Shown: positions 16,433-24,971 of the stretch, piece after piece | Numbering within the stretch: position 1 is the stretch's first letter | Layout of the letters: every line of letters begins with the position of its first letter | NCBI RefSeq assembly: GCF_900116565.1 | Contig: NZ_FPCJ01000001.1 | Span: 434,001 to 498,000 of the forward strand | DNA length: 64,000 nt | Source: Thermoflavifilum thermophilum | Lineage (GTDB): Bacteria; Bacteroidota; Bacteroidia; Chitinophagales; Chitinophagaceae | Reading direction: 5' to 3' | Translations under genes and position numbers: made by a program | Notes under the pieces: model-generated | Told to the model about the DNA's origin: nothing | Databases searched by the model: none | What the model saw: only the letters and a program-made list of their open reading frames with translations

Positions 16433-16440
16433 CAAAGATA
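16433..16440 (-). promoter_or_regulatory. -7 element of prfB
   Basis: TATCTTTG on the minus strand is a perfect TAnnTTTG match, 18 bases before the ATG at 16414. This supports the full-length frame beginning upstream of the frameshift. Confidence 0.55.
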
Positions 16441-16482
16441 ACAATCTGCCCGGCTTAAAGAATCATGCAAAATGCCTGGTAA

Positions 16483-18081
16483 ATGCCTAACTTCGGCACC
16501 GGCATGGCATCAAGTTTCTTCAGATTTCATTTTGCATCCTGGTGGAAAACCTTGCTGGTTGCGCTGCTGGGCGTATGTATTTTGCTGGCTTATTTTCATC
16601 ATAGTGGTATAGGTATTTCACCTGATGCTGTCAATTATTTATCTACAGCTGAAGAATGGCTGCGCACCGGTCGTTTCGATAATTATCATCACCAGCCTCT
16701 GGTTGATTTCCCGATTGGATATCCGTTATGGATGGCATGCTGGATGAAGCTGGCAGCCGGTTTAGGCATAATGCATATATCGCTTGCATCCCTGATGCAC
16801 CTGGCAGTTGTGAGCAACATCATACTTTTTTTGATATTGATTTTTGTATCTGATGCATTGCTGCAGCAATTCATCTATTTGAAAGAAAAACATCGCCTCT
16901 TGCTGCTTAGCATATTTGTAACCAGTCCATGCCTGCTCGAAATTTACAGTTATGCATGGTCTGAAACTCTGTTCTTGCCTCTGTGCATACTGAGTTTGCT
17001 GTGGATATTGAAATATCTTAAACAAGGTTCATGGATGGAACTGTGCATCGCTGCATTGTGGTGTGCAATGGCCTGGATGACTCGTTATGCAGGCATTGCA
17101 ATGGTGTTGACAGGTATTTTTTTAATTGTATTTGCTTCAGCTGAACGAAAATATACTTTCCCTAAACGCTTGTTGTATGCTTTTGTTTTCGGATGCATTA
17201 GCACAAGCATAATGGTTGTGAATCTTTACCGAAACCGAATAGCGGGAGGATTTGCCGCAGGTGCACGTGAAAAAAGTTTCACCTCATTTGCAGAAAACCT
17301 TCGCCAGGCAGGTGATGTAATAGCAGATTGGTGGCCAGTTTTCAATCATCAGATAAATTTGATTTTGATATCGGCTGTATTGTTATGTGGTGTTTTGTGT
17401 TGCTTATATTTAAAAAAACAAAAAAATTATACAGCTGAACTGGGCATGATGAGCTTGGCAATGATTTATTTGTTTTTCATTACCATCATCGCCAGCATTA
17501 GTCGTTTTCAGACCCTCGATAGCCGATTGTTATCTCCCGCTTATATACCGTTGCTGGCAGGTTTTGCGGGTGGTTTGCAAGCTGGCGCTGCCAGGTTTGT
17601 TCATCATCATACAAAACGATTGAGATGGTTTGTACTTGCAGGTTTTGCATGCTGGATTGCTTTTCAGGCAAACAACTGGATACAAAATGCAGAAAATTAT
17701 GATGGGATCAAGGATGCCGGTATTCCTGGATACACAGAAGACGGCTGGCAACAATCGCCCGCCATACTATACTTAATGCAACATGTTGGCAGGCTTGCGC
17801 AAATCCCGATCTGGTATAGCAATGCCGATGATGCAATTTATTTTTTCACCCGAAAACAGGCTTATGAATTGCCTCATAAAGAAAATCCGTGTGAAAGACA
17901 TTTGTTTGAAGATACGCCGCAGGCTTTGATTTTCTGGTTTGATGATGCAGATGATCCGGATTTACTGGAAAAAACAGATCTGGAAAAAATGCCGGATGTG
18001 CATCTGTGGAAAACATTTGATGGTGGGGCTATTTACTGGAAAGGGTCCGCATTGCCCCACGTGCTGCAATCATTACGGTAA
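16483..18081 (+). CDS. Polytopic membrane protein, GT-C (RgtA-D/ArnT-like) glycosyltransferase
   Basis: The 532-residue protein has about ten hydrophobic segments through residue 400 and a soluble C-terminal region. Just after the first membrane segment comes ISPDAVNYLSTAEEWLRTGRF, which matches the loop-1 acidic motif of GT-C enzymes that use polyprenyl-phosphate sugars. A later YAWSETLFLPLCILSLLWILKYL helix and MTRYAGIAMV also fit that superfamily. The acceptor is unknown; a cell-envelope glycan or protein is likely. A second ATG at 16504 is possible. The final nine bases overlap the convergent metX end. Confidence 0.65.
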   Translation: MPNFGTGMASSFFRFHFASWWKTLLVALLGVCILLAYFHHSGIGISPDAVNYLSTAEEWLRTGRFDNYHHQPLVDFPIGYPLWMACWMKLAAGLGIMHISLASLMHLAVVSNIILFLILIFVSDALLQQFIYLKEKHRLLLLSIFVTSPCLLEIYSYAWSETLFLPLCILSLLWILKYLKQGSWMELCIAALWCAMAWMTRYAGIAMVLTGIFLIVFASAERKYTFPKRLLYAFVFGCISTSIMVVNLYRNRIAGGFAAGAREKSFTSFAENLRQAGDVIADWWPVFNHQINLILISAVLLCGVLCCLYLKKQKNYTAELGMMSLAMIYLFFITIIASISRFQTLDSRLLSPAYIPLLAGFAGGLQAGAARFVHHHTKRLRWFVLAGFACWIAFQANNWIQNAENYDGIKDAGIPGYTEDGWQQSPAILYLMQHVGRLAQIPIWYSNADDAIYFFTRKQAYELPHKENPCERHLFEDTPQALIFWFDDADDPDLLEKTDLEKMPDVHLWKTFDGGAIYWKGSALPHVLQSLR

Positions 18082-19134
18082 ACGTCCTTCCAGCCAATCG
18101 CGCAGTACTTGACCGATGACATCAAATTCAATCAAAAATCCATCATGGCCATACGGAGAATCAATTTCATAATAGGCAGAATAGGGCATGTGTTTGGCTA
18201 AGAAGCGTTGTTCCTCAGGTGGACAAAGAATATCGCTGGTGATACCTAAAATCAATGCTTTTTGCTGAATGGTTGCCAGTACATCTTCCAGGCGTTCAGC
18301 ACGGCCACGTGCAATGTTATGGCTGTCCATGGCTTTTGTTAGCAGCCAGTATGATTGTGCATTGAACCGTTTCACCAGTTTATCGCCCTGATACAAAATG
18401 TAGGAAGAAGCTTTGAAATGATCAATTTTGCTGAAATCCAGATCTGTTTGCGTGCGCACAAAAGTCTGATAATTGCGATATGTGAGCATGCCAATGGCAC
18501 GGGCGGCTTTTAGGCCTTTTGCTCCTGCATCCGGACGGTCATCTTTCCAGGTACTATCTGCCTCGATAGCCAGCCGTTGTGCCGTATGAATGGCAATTCC
18601 CCAGGCACTTTCAGCAGCACCTGTAGCTAATAGGAACAAGCGTTGCACAAATTCAGGCTCCATCAGTGCCCACTCCATGGCCTGATAGCCGCCCATGGAG
18701 CCACCCACCAACAAATAAATTTGTTTGATGCCCAGATGTCTGGCCAGCAGTATATGTGCCTGCACCATATCGCGAATGGTAACCATCGGAAATGAGCTGT
18801 AGTAAGGCTTTCCTGTAATTGGATTTGCTGTGAGCGGCCCTGAAGAGCCATAACAGGAACCCAGAATATTGGCGCAAACAATAAAATATCGTTCCGGATT
18901 GATGACTTTTCCCTGCCCTACCATACCTGGCCACCATTCGGCTACATCGGAATTAGCCGTCAGCGCATGGCATATCCAGATCACATTATCACCGGCAGCA
19001 TTTAACCTGCCGTATGTGTGATAGGCAATCTGCACTTCAGGCAATATCTGTCCCGACTCCAGCTTTAAAGGTGCTGCATGATGATAATATTGAATCAAGG
19101 CAAGGTGTTGTTTTTCAGGTATAAAATGTTGCAT
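18073..19134 (-). CDS. metX: Homoserine O-acetyltransferase
   Basis: MetX activates homoserine with acetyl-CoA for methionine synthesis. It has the alpha/beta-hydrolase fold with the nucleophile in GGSMGG, the early block IAYHTYGRLNAAGDNVIWICHALTAN, ILGSCYGSSGP, and the acid and histidine in TSDILCPP and YGHDGFLIE. From the ATG at 19134 it has 353 residues; a start at 19149 would lie upstream of a -7 element. Some proteins of this fold prefer succinyl-CoA, which sequence alone does not settle. The downstream sulfhydrylase gene at 19736 is its likely partner. Confidence 0.92.
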   Translation of the reverse strand: MQHFIPEKQHLALIQYYHHAAPLKLESGQILPEVQIAYHTYGRLNAAGDNVIWICHALTANSDVAEWWPGMVGQGKVINPERYFIVCANILGSCYGSSGPLTANPITGKPYYSSFPMVTIRDMVQAHILLARHLGIKQIYLLVGGSMGGYQAMEWALMEPEFVQRLFLLATGAAESAWGIAIHTAQRLAIEADSTWKDDRPDAGAKGLKAARAIGMLTYRNYQTFVRTQTDLDFSKIDHFKASSYILYQGDKLVKRFNAQSYWLLTKAMDSHNIARGRAERLEDVLATIQQKALILGITSDILCPPEEQRFLAKHMPYSAYYEIDSPYGHDGFLIEFDVIGQVLRDWLEGRLP

Positions 19135-19135
19135 G

Positions 19136-19143
19136 CAAAAGTA
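19136..19143 (-). promoter_or_regulatory. -7 element of metX
   Basis: TACTTTTG on the minus strand is a perfect -7 match ending one base from the metX ATG at 19134. If used, it implies a leaderless message. The divergent OsmC -7 element is only ten bases away. Confidence 0.45.
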
Positions 19144-19153
19144 GGGCATTGAT

Positions 19154-19161
19154 TAACTTTG
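19154..19161 (+). promoter_or_regulatory. -7 element of the OsmC-family gene
   Basis: TAACTTTG is a perfect TAnnTTTG match. A TTG at 19129-19131 is a weak -33 candidate. Transcription would begin near 19168, leaving a leader of about 54 bases before the ATG at 19222. Confidence 0.5.
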
Positions 19162-19221
19162 CACAAAGCATTCTTCTTTGCACGAGAGGCTGCTTTATAT
19201 CAACGAAACAAATCTTCATGC

Positions 19222-19644
19222 ATGAAAATATCGTTACAAAGAGTAGATGATGGTTTCCGCATGGAAGCCACCGATGAACAGGGACATGTGGTATACATGG
19301 ATGCTTCACCCGAAACAGGAGGTCGTGGCAATGGTGTACGTCCCATGCATATGTTGATAATGGGTCTGGGTGGCTGTACAGCTATTGACGTGATTATGAT
19401 TCTGAAGAAACAACGGCAGGAAATTCAGGATTTCCGCATTGAGATTGATGCAGAACGCGAAAAAGATAAAGAACCGGCCTTGTGGGAAAAAGCACATATC
19501 CGTTTTTTGCTGAAAGGGCAGATTGAACCGGGCAAAGCTGAACGTGCCGTGGAATTGTCAATGCTGAAATATTGCTCCGTAGCTGAAACCCTTCGTCGCT
19601 CCGGAACACAAATCAGCTGGGAAGTATTGGTGAATCCGGCATAA
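19222..19644 (+). CDS. OsmC family protein
   Basis: The 140-residue protein starts MKISLQRVDDGFRMEATDEQGH and has the two conserved cysteines of OsmC/Ohr proteins, in GLGGCTAID and LKYCSVAETL. Ohr and OsmC reduce organic hydroperoxides with dithiol donors, but this YhfA-like branch is poorly characterised, so peroxidase activity is inferred. A longer frame from 19159 would begin inside the -7 element and is rejected. It lies between metX and the homocysteine-forming sulfhydrylase, which could be functional or chance. Confidence 0.85.
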   Translation: MKISLQRVDDGFRMEATDEQGHVVYMDASPETGGRGNGVRPMHMLIMGLGGCTAIDVIMILKKQRQEIQDFRIEIDAEREKDKEPALWEKAHIRFLLKGQIEPGKAERAVELSMLKYCSVAETLRRSGTQISWEVLVNPA

Positions 19645-19708
19645 ATCGGAAAAATTCCGGTCAGCTACTCCGTTTAAGCCAGGCCCATCATCACAAGGGC
19701 TTTTCCTC

Positions 19709-19716
19709 TATTTTTG
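19709..19716 (+). promoter_or_regulatory. -7 element of the sulfhydrylase gene
   Basis: TATTTTTG is a perfect match to TAnnTTTG, 19 bases before the ATG at 19736. No SAM riboswitch fold is visible in this short leader. Confidence 0.5.
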
Positions 19717-19735
19717 TAATTCTAATCTGCTATTC

Positions 19736-20935
19736 ATGAGTGATCAGCAACATTGGCATCCACAAACACGCGCCATTCGCATCCAACATCCGACTACAGA
19801 TGCACGTGAACACAGCGTGCCGCTGTTTCTGACATCCAGTTTTTGTTATCCGGATGCCGAAACCATGCGGGCTGTATTTGCAGATGAACAGGAAGCCTAT
19901 ATCTACAGCCGCTTTAGCAACCCTAACGTGGATGAATTCGTACAACGCATGTGTGCACTGGAAGAAGCTGAAGATGGTTTTGCCACAGCATCGGGCATGA
20001 GTGCGGTGTTTGCCAGCATCATGGCTTTTCTGAAACAAGGCGATCATCTGCTGAGTTCTGCAGCTATCTTTGGTTCCACGCATACCCTTTTTTCAAAATA
20101 CCTCCCTAAATGGGGCATCAGCTACGATGAATTTGATATGCGCCATCCCGAACAGCTGGAAAAACTCATCCGGCCTGAAACCAGGATGATTTTTCTGGAA
20201 ACGCCTTCCAATCCGGGATTGGACATTATTGATATTAAACAGGTCGCCGAGATTGCCCATGCACATGGCTTGCTGCTGAATGTAGATAATTGCTTTGCCA
20301 CACCCGTATTGCAGAAACCACTTTTACTCGGTGCCGATTTGGTGGTGCATTCAGCCACCAAATGGATTGACGGCCAGGGACGTGTGCTGGGGGGTATTGT
20401 GCTGGGTAAAAAAGAACTCATCCAGGAGGTATACCTGCTTTGTCGCACCATGGGACCATCCCTTTCTCCGTTTAATGCCTGGATGCTGAGCCGGAGCCTG
20501 GAAACCCTGCACCTGCGCATGATGCAGCATAGCGCCAATGCCCTGGAGCTGGCCCGCAGGCTGCAGCAACACCCGGTTTTCCGTAACCAGCCGGAAAAGG
20601 TAAAATATCCTTTTCTGGAAACCCATCCACAATATGCAATTGCCCGAAAACAAATGCGTGCCGGTGGAGGCATTGTATGCTTTGAACTGCCGGGCGGCCT
20701 TGAGCAGGGACAACGTTTTCTGAATGAACTTCAGATGCTTAGCCTGACGGCCAATTTAGGTGATACCCGTTCCATCGCCTCCCATCCGGCTTCTACTACC
20801 CACGCCAAACTCACCGAAGAAGAACGGTTGGCTGTAGGTATCACGCCGGGGCTGATCCGCATCTCCGTTGGCCTGGAGCATGTGGATGATATTTACGCCG
20901 ATATTGAACAGGCTTTGCGCAAAAGTGCAGGCTGA
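19736..20935 (+). CDS. metZ: PLP-dependent O-acyl-homoserine sulfhydrylase (trans-sulfuration family)
   Basis: This 399-residue enzyme is of the Cys/Met metabolism PLP family. Recognisable motifs are YIYSRFSNPNVDEF, ATASGMSAVFASIMAFLKQGD, ETPSNPGLDIID, the aspartate of LNVDNCFATP, and the cofactor lysine in VVHSATKWIDGQGRVLGG. The position next to metX suggests that it makes homocysteine from O-acetyl- or O-succinylhomoserine and sulfide. Members of the family with the same motifs can be cystathionine gamma-synthases or methionine gamma-lyases, so the symbol is a best choice. Confidence 0.8.
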   Translation: MSDQQHWHPQTRAIRIQHPTTDAREHSVPLFLTSSFCYPDAETMRAVFADEQEAYIYSRFSNPNVDEFVQRMCALEEAEDGFATASGMSAVFASIMAFLKQGDHLLSSAAIFGSTHTLFSKYLPKWGISYDEFDMRHPEQLEKLIRPETRMIFLETPSNPGLDIIDIKQVAEIAHAHGLLLNVDNCFATPVLQKPLLLGADLVVHSATKWIDGQGRVLGGIVLGKKELIQEVYLLCRTMGPSLSPFNAWMLSRSLETLHLRMMQHSANALELARRLQQHPVFRNQPEKVKYPFLETHPQYAIARKQMRAGGGIVCFELPGGLEQGQRFLNELQMLSLTANLGDTRSIASHPASTTHAKLTEEERLAVGITPGLIRISVGLEHVDDIYADIEQALRKSAG

Positions 20936-20936
20936 T

Positions 20937-21551
20937 TCAGGGGTCTATCCCTACCCAGGTAGCATCTACTCCGGAGGGATTGTTGGCACTGGCCACCAGC
21001 AAGGGAAACAACGGATCATCGAGAATCCAGATCTCTGCCCCCGTTTCGGATGACACGCCATGCAAAACCGGAATGCGAAAAGCAGAAACGGTAAACGTAC
21101 TATCCTCTTTTCGCTGGTAGGTAATCCCGTCGTAAGTAGTTTTCCCTTGTTGTTTGAATTGTTCAAATGCCTGACGGGAAATGCAAAGTACCGTTTGTTC
21201 TGCCGCAGTGGGCGTGGTATCGTTGGGATATGGCTGCTGGGCAAACGAATATGTGCCCGCCTGCAAGGCAGCACTATCCATGCTCAACCATCCGGAATTG
21301 CCCTGTGGATCTGTCCACTGAAGCACCGTGGGCGATCCGATCTGCAGAATCCTGAATGTAAAAGGCATGTGCTGCCCCATGGCCTGAATATCATAATGCA
21401 GGCTGGCTCCTATAAGCCGTTGATGCTGCCAGAGGCTATCCTGAGCATAAGCGCGGGGAATCAGGAAAGTTGCAAAACATAAACATAGGCTGAAACGAAC
21501 ATTAGAAGCGAAATCCATCATTTTTTTCGGAAAAGATAATGCTTTTCGCAT
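20937..21551 (-). CDS. Hypothetical exported protein
   Basis: The protein has 204 residues, or 193 from a second ATG at 21518 (MDFASN). A hydrophobic signal segment ([17 protein letters not shown]) is followed by [22 protein letters not shown]. The mature part is beta-rich, with a likely lipocalin- or LolA-like look: [14 protein letters not shown]..., [24 protein letters not shown], and [19 protein letters not shown] do not recognise a family. It lies one base after the sulfhydrylase stop on the opposite strand and is divergent from purC. Confidence 0.7.
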   Translation of the reverse strand: MRKALSFPKKMMDFASNVRFSLCLCFATFLIPRAYAQDSLWQHQRLIGASLHYDIQAMGQHMPFTFRILQIGSPTVLQWTDPQGNSGWLSMDSAALQAGTYSFAQQPYPNDTTPTAAEQTVLCISRQAFEQFKQQGKTTYDGITYQRKEDSTFTVSAFRIPVLHGVSSETGAEIWILDDPLFPLLVASANNPSGVDATWVGIDP

Positions 21552-21561
21552 ACAACTTCAT

Positions 21562-21569
21562 TATTTTTG
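21562..21569 (+). promoter_or_regulatory. -7 element of purC
   Basis: TATTTTTG is a perfect TAnnTTTG match. It overlaps the earliest in-frame codon at 21567, so the ATG at 21588 must be the real start. Confidence 0.55.
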
Positions 21570-21587
21570 CGCTACAGAATCAACCAC

Positions 21588-22529
21588 ATGTCTGCAGAAA
21601 CATTTCATTTTCCCAAACAAACCGGTTTTTATCGGGGAAAAGTTCGCGATGTGTATGAAATTGATCATCGCTACCTGGTGATGATTGTCAGCGACCGGAT
21701 TTCAGCTTTTGACGTGATTCTTCCCCGTCCCATTCCGTACAAGGGCCAGGTACTGAATCAGATTGCGGCTTTCATGCTGCGGGCAACATCTCACATCGTA
21801 CCCAACTGGCTGATTGATACGCCCCTGCCGCACGTGAGCATTGGATACAAATGCGACCCGTTTCCGGTGGAAATGGTGGTGAGAGGCTATCTGGCCGGAC
21901 ATGCCTGGCGGGTTTACAAAAGCGGAAAGAGAGAACTCTGCGGAGTGAAACTCCCGGAAGGACTTCGCGAAAATGCACCGCTACCCGAGCCTGTCATCAC
22001 ACCTACCACCAAAGCTCACAGTGGACATGATGAAGATGTAAGCCGTACACAAATTCTGCAGCAAGGATGGATATCCGAAGCCGACTACTCGCAAATGGAA
22101 ACCTACGCGCTGCAATTATTTCGCGAAGGACAGCGCCTGGCACATACCCGAGGCCTGATTTTGGTTGATACCAAATACGAATTCGGCAAAAAAGACAATC
22201 AGATTTATCTCATCGATGAAGTGCATACCCCTGACTCTTCCCGCTACTTCTACGCCGATGCCTATGAGGAAAATTTCCGCAATCACCTGCCCCAGAAGCA
22301 GCTCAGCAAGGAATTTGTAAGGGAATGGCTGATGGAAAACGGTTTTCAGGGCCGCCCCGGTGAACAAATTCCGGAAATGACCGACAAGCATGTGCAACAC
22401 TTCAGCCAGCGATACATTGAACTGTATGAACAGCTTACCGGCCAGCCCTTTCAACCCCAAAGCTTCAGCCCTCAAGAAGTTTACGAAGCCGTTACCGAAG
22501 CCTTACGTAAACTGGGCATAAGCACCTGA
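21588..22529 (+). CDS. purC: SAICAR synthase (phosphoribosylaminoimidazole-succinocarboxamide synthase)
   Basis: PurC joins CAIR and aspartate using ATP in purine synthesis. From 21588 it has 313 residues, the longer form common in Bacteroidota and yeast. Signatures are [65 protein letters not shown] and [10 protein letters not shown] followed by [13 protein letters not shown]. The C-terminal extension after the catalytic core is conserved-looking. It is followed by an ABC transporter gene with its own promoter. Confidence 0.96.
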   Translation: MSAETFHFPKQTGFYRGKVRDVYEIDHRYLVMIVSDRISAFDVILPRPIPYKGQVLNQIAAFMLRATSHIVPNWLIDTPLPHVSIGYKCDPFPVEMVVRGYLAGHAWRVYKSGKRELCGVKLPEGLRENAPLPEPVITPTTKAHSGHDEDVSRTQILQQGWISEADYSQMETYALQLFREGQRLAHTRGLILVDTKYEFGKKDNQIYLIDEVHTPDSSRYFYADAYEENFRNHLPQKQLSKEFVREWLMENGFQGRPGEQIPEMTDKHVQHFSQRYIELYEQLTGQPFQPQSFSPQEVYEAVTEALRKLGIST

Positions 22530-22540
22530 AAGAGTTTTCG

Positions 22541-22548
22541 TAATTTTG
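22541..22548 (+). promoter_or_regulatory. -7 element of the ABC transporter gene
   Basis: TAATTTTG is a perfect -7 match. It overlaps the first possible ATG (22546), so the start at 22591 is favoured. Confidence 0.5.
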
Positions 22549-22590
22549 ATGATTCATTTTCGGGCTGTTTGCCCGCGAGGCTTTCATATC

Positions 22591-24402
22591 ATGTCACATT
22601 TAAAATCGCTCAATAAGTATTTTGTTCGGTACAAATGGCGCCTGCTGTTAGGGATTGCTTTTGTAATCCTCTCCAATATTCCCGCGGTGGTTCAACCACA
22701 GGTGATTCGGTATGTGATTGATCTCACGGAAGAAAACATTGGTTTCTATCGCATCCTGAACGGAAGCATGCTGCAGCCGGTATATCTGAAATTTCTTACT
22801 TCCGTAATCGCTTATTTCGGTGTGGTGATGCTGCTGCTGGCTTTGCTGCGTGGACTGTTCATGTTTTTCATGCGGCAGACGCTCATCGTCATGTCAAGAT
22901 ACATTGAATATGATTTGAAAAATGAAATCTATCAGCATTATCAGGAGCTGGATTTGATGTTTTACAAAACACACAACATTGGCGACCTAATGAATCGCAT
23001 TACCGAAGATGTGTCGCGCGTACGCATGTATGTAGGGCCGGCCCTGATGTATAGTGTGAATCTCTTTTTCACCATCGTGATGACGGTATATGTGATGTGG
23101 CAGGTAAATGTGAAGCTCACGCTTTTCACACTGGCACCCTTGCCTTTTCTGGCATTGACGATTTATTATGTGAATCGGATTATTCATAAACGCAGCGAAC
23201 GTATCCAGGCTGAGCTTTCCAATCTTACTACAATCGCACAGGAAAATTACTCCGGCATTCGGGTCATTAAATCCTACACGCAAGAAGAGGCTACGGCAGA
23301 GCATTTCCGGGAAGCCTGCGAACGATACAAGATCAGTGCACTGTATCTGGCCCGCACAGAAGCCATCTATTTCCCATCCATGTTGTTGCTGATCGGATTG
23401 AGCACACTCATCACCATTCTCATCGGTGGCATTCAGGCCATTCATGGAACGGTAACCATTGGTAGCATTGCTGAATTTGTGGTGTATGTAAATATGCTTA
23501 CCTGGCCTGTAGCTTCGATAGGGTCTGTAGCATCCATGATACAACGGGCATCGGCTTCACAGAAACGCATCAACGAATTCATGCAAATGCAGCCGCTGGT
23601 ACGCAATCATCCCCATGCTGTAAAACCTGTATTGAAAGGTGATATCGATATCCGTCATCTGACATTTACCTATCCCAATACAGGCCGTACGGCATTGAAA
23701 GATTTTACCCTGCACATTCGCCCGGGTGAAAAAGTGGCCATTGTGGGCCGTATTGGCTGTGGCAAAACCACCCTCACCCATTTGCTGATTCGCATGTACG
23801 ATCCCCAGCAGGGCGAAATTCTTTACGATGGCATTCCCATTCAACAGATTGAGCTGAGCTGGCTCAGACAGCAAATCAGCTATGTACCGCAGGATGTATT
23901 TCTGTTTTCCGATACCATTGCCAACAATATCCGCTATGCCCGGCCCGATGCCAGCCTGGAAGAAGTACGCGCCGCTGCACGTGCTGCCAGCATTGACCGT
24001 GAAATCATGGAATTTCCTCAACAATATGATACATTGGTAGGAGAGCGGGGTGTTACTCTATCGGGTGGCCAAAAACAACGCATCTCCATAGCCCGCGCTC
24101 TGTTGAAAAATCCCAACATCCTGATTTTTGATGACTGTCTTTCGGCCGTTGATGCCCGTACCGAAAAAGAAATCCTGGATAATCTTTATCAGTTCCTCAG
24201 AGATAAAACAGCCATCATCATCACCCATCGCATCTTTGCCTTGTTCGACTTCGATCAGGTCGTGGTCATGGATCAGGGCAAGATTATTGAACAGGGTACC
24301 CATGAAAGCCTGCTTGCCAAAGGCGGCTACTATGCTGCCCTCTATGCTCGACAACAAAGCACCCAGGATCAGACTGCGGACATACTCCCGGGAAAAGCAT
24401 AA
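22591..24402 (+). CDS. ABC transporter, fused permease and ATPase (exporter type)
   Basis: This 603-residue half-transporter has six membrane helices (about residues 20-300) followed by an ATPase domain. The ATPase shows Walker A GRIGCGKTT, the Q-loop in SYVPQDVFLF, signature LSGGQKQRISIARALL, Walker B ILIFDDCLSAVD and the switch histidine in IIITHR. It is of the MdlB/MsbA-like exporter class, acting as a dimer in the inner membrane. Export substrate (lipid, peptide or drug) cannot be inferred. The Walker A cysteine in place of the usual Ser is a minor variation. No partner half-transporter is adjacent, so a homodimer is likely. Confidence 0.9.
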   Translation: MSHLKSLNKYFVRYKWRLLLGIAFVILSNIPAVVQPQVIRYVIDLTEENIGFYRILNGSMLQPVYLKFLTSVIAYFGVVMLLLALLRGLFMFFMRQTLIVMSRYIEYDLKNEIYQHYQELDLMFYKTHNIGDLMNRITEDVSRVRMYVGPALMYSVNLFFTIVMTVYVMWQVNVKLTLFTLAPLPFLALTIYYVNRIIHKRSERIQAELSNLTTIAQENYSGIRVIKSYTQEEATAEHFREACERYKISALYLARTEAIYFPSMLLLIGLSTLITILIGGIQAIHGTVTIGSIAEFVVYVNMLTWPVASIGSVASMIQRASASQKRINEFMQMQPLVRNHPHAVKPVLKGDIDIRHLTFTYPNTGRTALKDFTLHIRPGEKVAIVGRIGCGKTTLTHLLIRMYDPQQGEILYDGIPIQQIELSWLRQQISYVPQDVFLFSDTIANNIRYARPDASLEEVRAAARAASIDREIMEFPQQYDTLVGERGVTLSGGQKQRISIARALLKNPNILIFDDCLSAVDARTEKEILDNLYQFLRDKTAIIITHRIFALFDFDQVVVMDQGKIIEQGTHESLLAKGGYYAALYARQQSTQDQTADILPGKA

Positions 24403-24445
24403 AATATACTTGTGATCACAAATAAATTTTCGTAAGTCAGAAAAT

Positions 24446-24475
24446 TTTGATATTTAACAAACAATAGTAAATTTG
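24446..24475 (+). promoter_or_regulatory. Promoter of the DUF3276 gene
   Basis: TTTG (24446-24449), an 18-base spacer and TAAATTTG (24468-24475) form a perfect Bacteroidota-type promoter, one of the best in the window. Transcription is expected near 24481. Confidence 0.7.
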
Positions 24476-24518
24476 TTTCCCGATCTATGGCTTATTGTTA
24501 ACCAAAAACTTATTCGCT

Positions 24519-24917
24519 GTGGCGTACGAAAACAATCAACAACCTGAAAGAAACATGGATGGTGTTTATTCCAAACGTTTAAAAGCTGGCAAACGCAGAA
24601 CTTATTTTTTTGATGTGAAAACCACTCGTGGCAATGATTATTTCATCACCATTACGGAGAGCAAAAAACGCAACAATGAAGATGGGTATGATCGGCACAA
24701 GATTTTTCTGTACAAGGAAGATTTCAATAAATTTTTAACTGCCCTTACAGAAGCTATCAACTATGTGAAAACAGAACTGATGCCTGATTTTGATTTTGAT
24801 GCATACAATCATGATCAGCCACGGGAAAAAAATAATCATCCTGCCGAAGCCGAAACTAGTGATCAGGCAGATGATACAGCTACCGATCACTCTTCTGAAG
24901 ATGTTGATAGCTGGTAA
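24519..24917 (+). CDS. DUF3276 (PUR-alpha-like) protein
   Basis: From a GTG at 24519 the protein has 132 residues (VAYENNQQPERNMDGVYSKRLKAGKRRTYFFDV). The conserved core, SKRLKAGKRRTYFFDVKTTRGNDYFITITESKK followed by KIFLYKEDFNKFLTALTEAINYVK, matches the DUF3276/PUR family, whose fold binds single-stranded nucleic acids in eukaryotic Pur-alpha and in Borrelia. The C-terminus is acidic and low in complexity. A TTG at 24495 or an ATG at 24555 are alternative starts. It is monocistronic with a strong promoter and terminator, fitting a well-expressed housekeeping nucleic-acid-binding protein. Confidence 0.85.
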   Translation: MAYENNQQPERNMDGVYSKRLKAGKRRTYFFDVKTTRGNDYFITITESKKRNNEDGYDRHKIFLYKEDFNKFLTALTEAINYVKTELMPDFDFDAYNHDQPREKNNHPAEAETSDQADDTATDHSSEDVDSW

Positions 24918-24941
24918 AATGCTTGCTTCCAATGAATGCCG

Positions 24942-24969
24942 AAAGCCTTCCTGAAACGGAAGGCTTTTT
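24942..24969. terminator. Bidirectional terminator between the DUF3276 gene and pgi
   Basis: AAAGCCTTCC (24942-24951), loop TGAAAC and GGAAGGCTTT (24958-24967) form a ten-pair stem with A and T runs on the two sides. It can therefore stop transcription from both converging genes. Confidence 0.9.
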
Positions 24970-24971
24970 GT

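Noticed and set aside
19645-19735. SAM riboswitch ahead of the sulfhydrylase gene
   Set aside because: The leader is too short, and no multi-helix fold or conserved SAM riboswitch core is visible.
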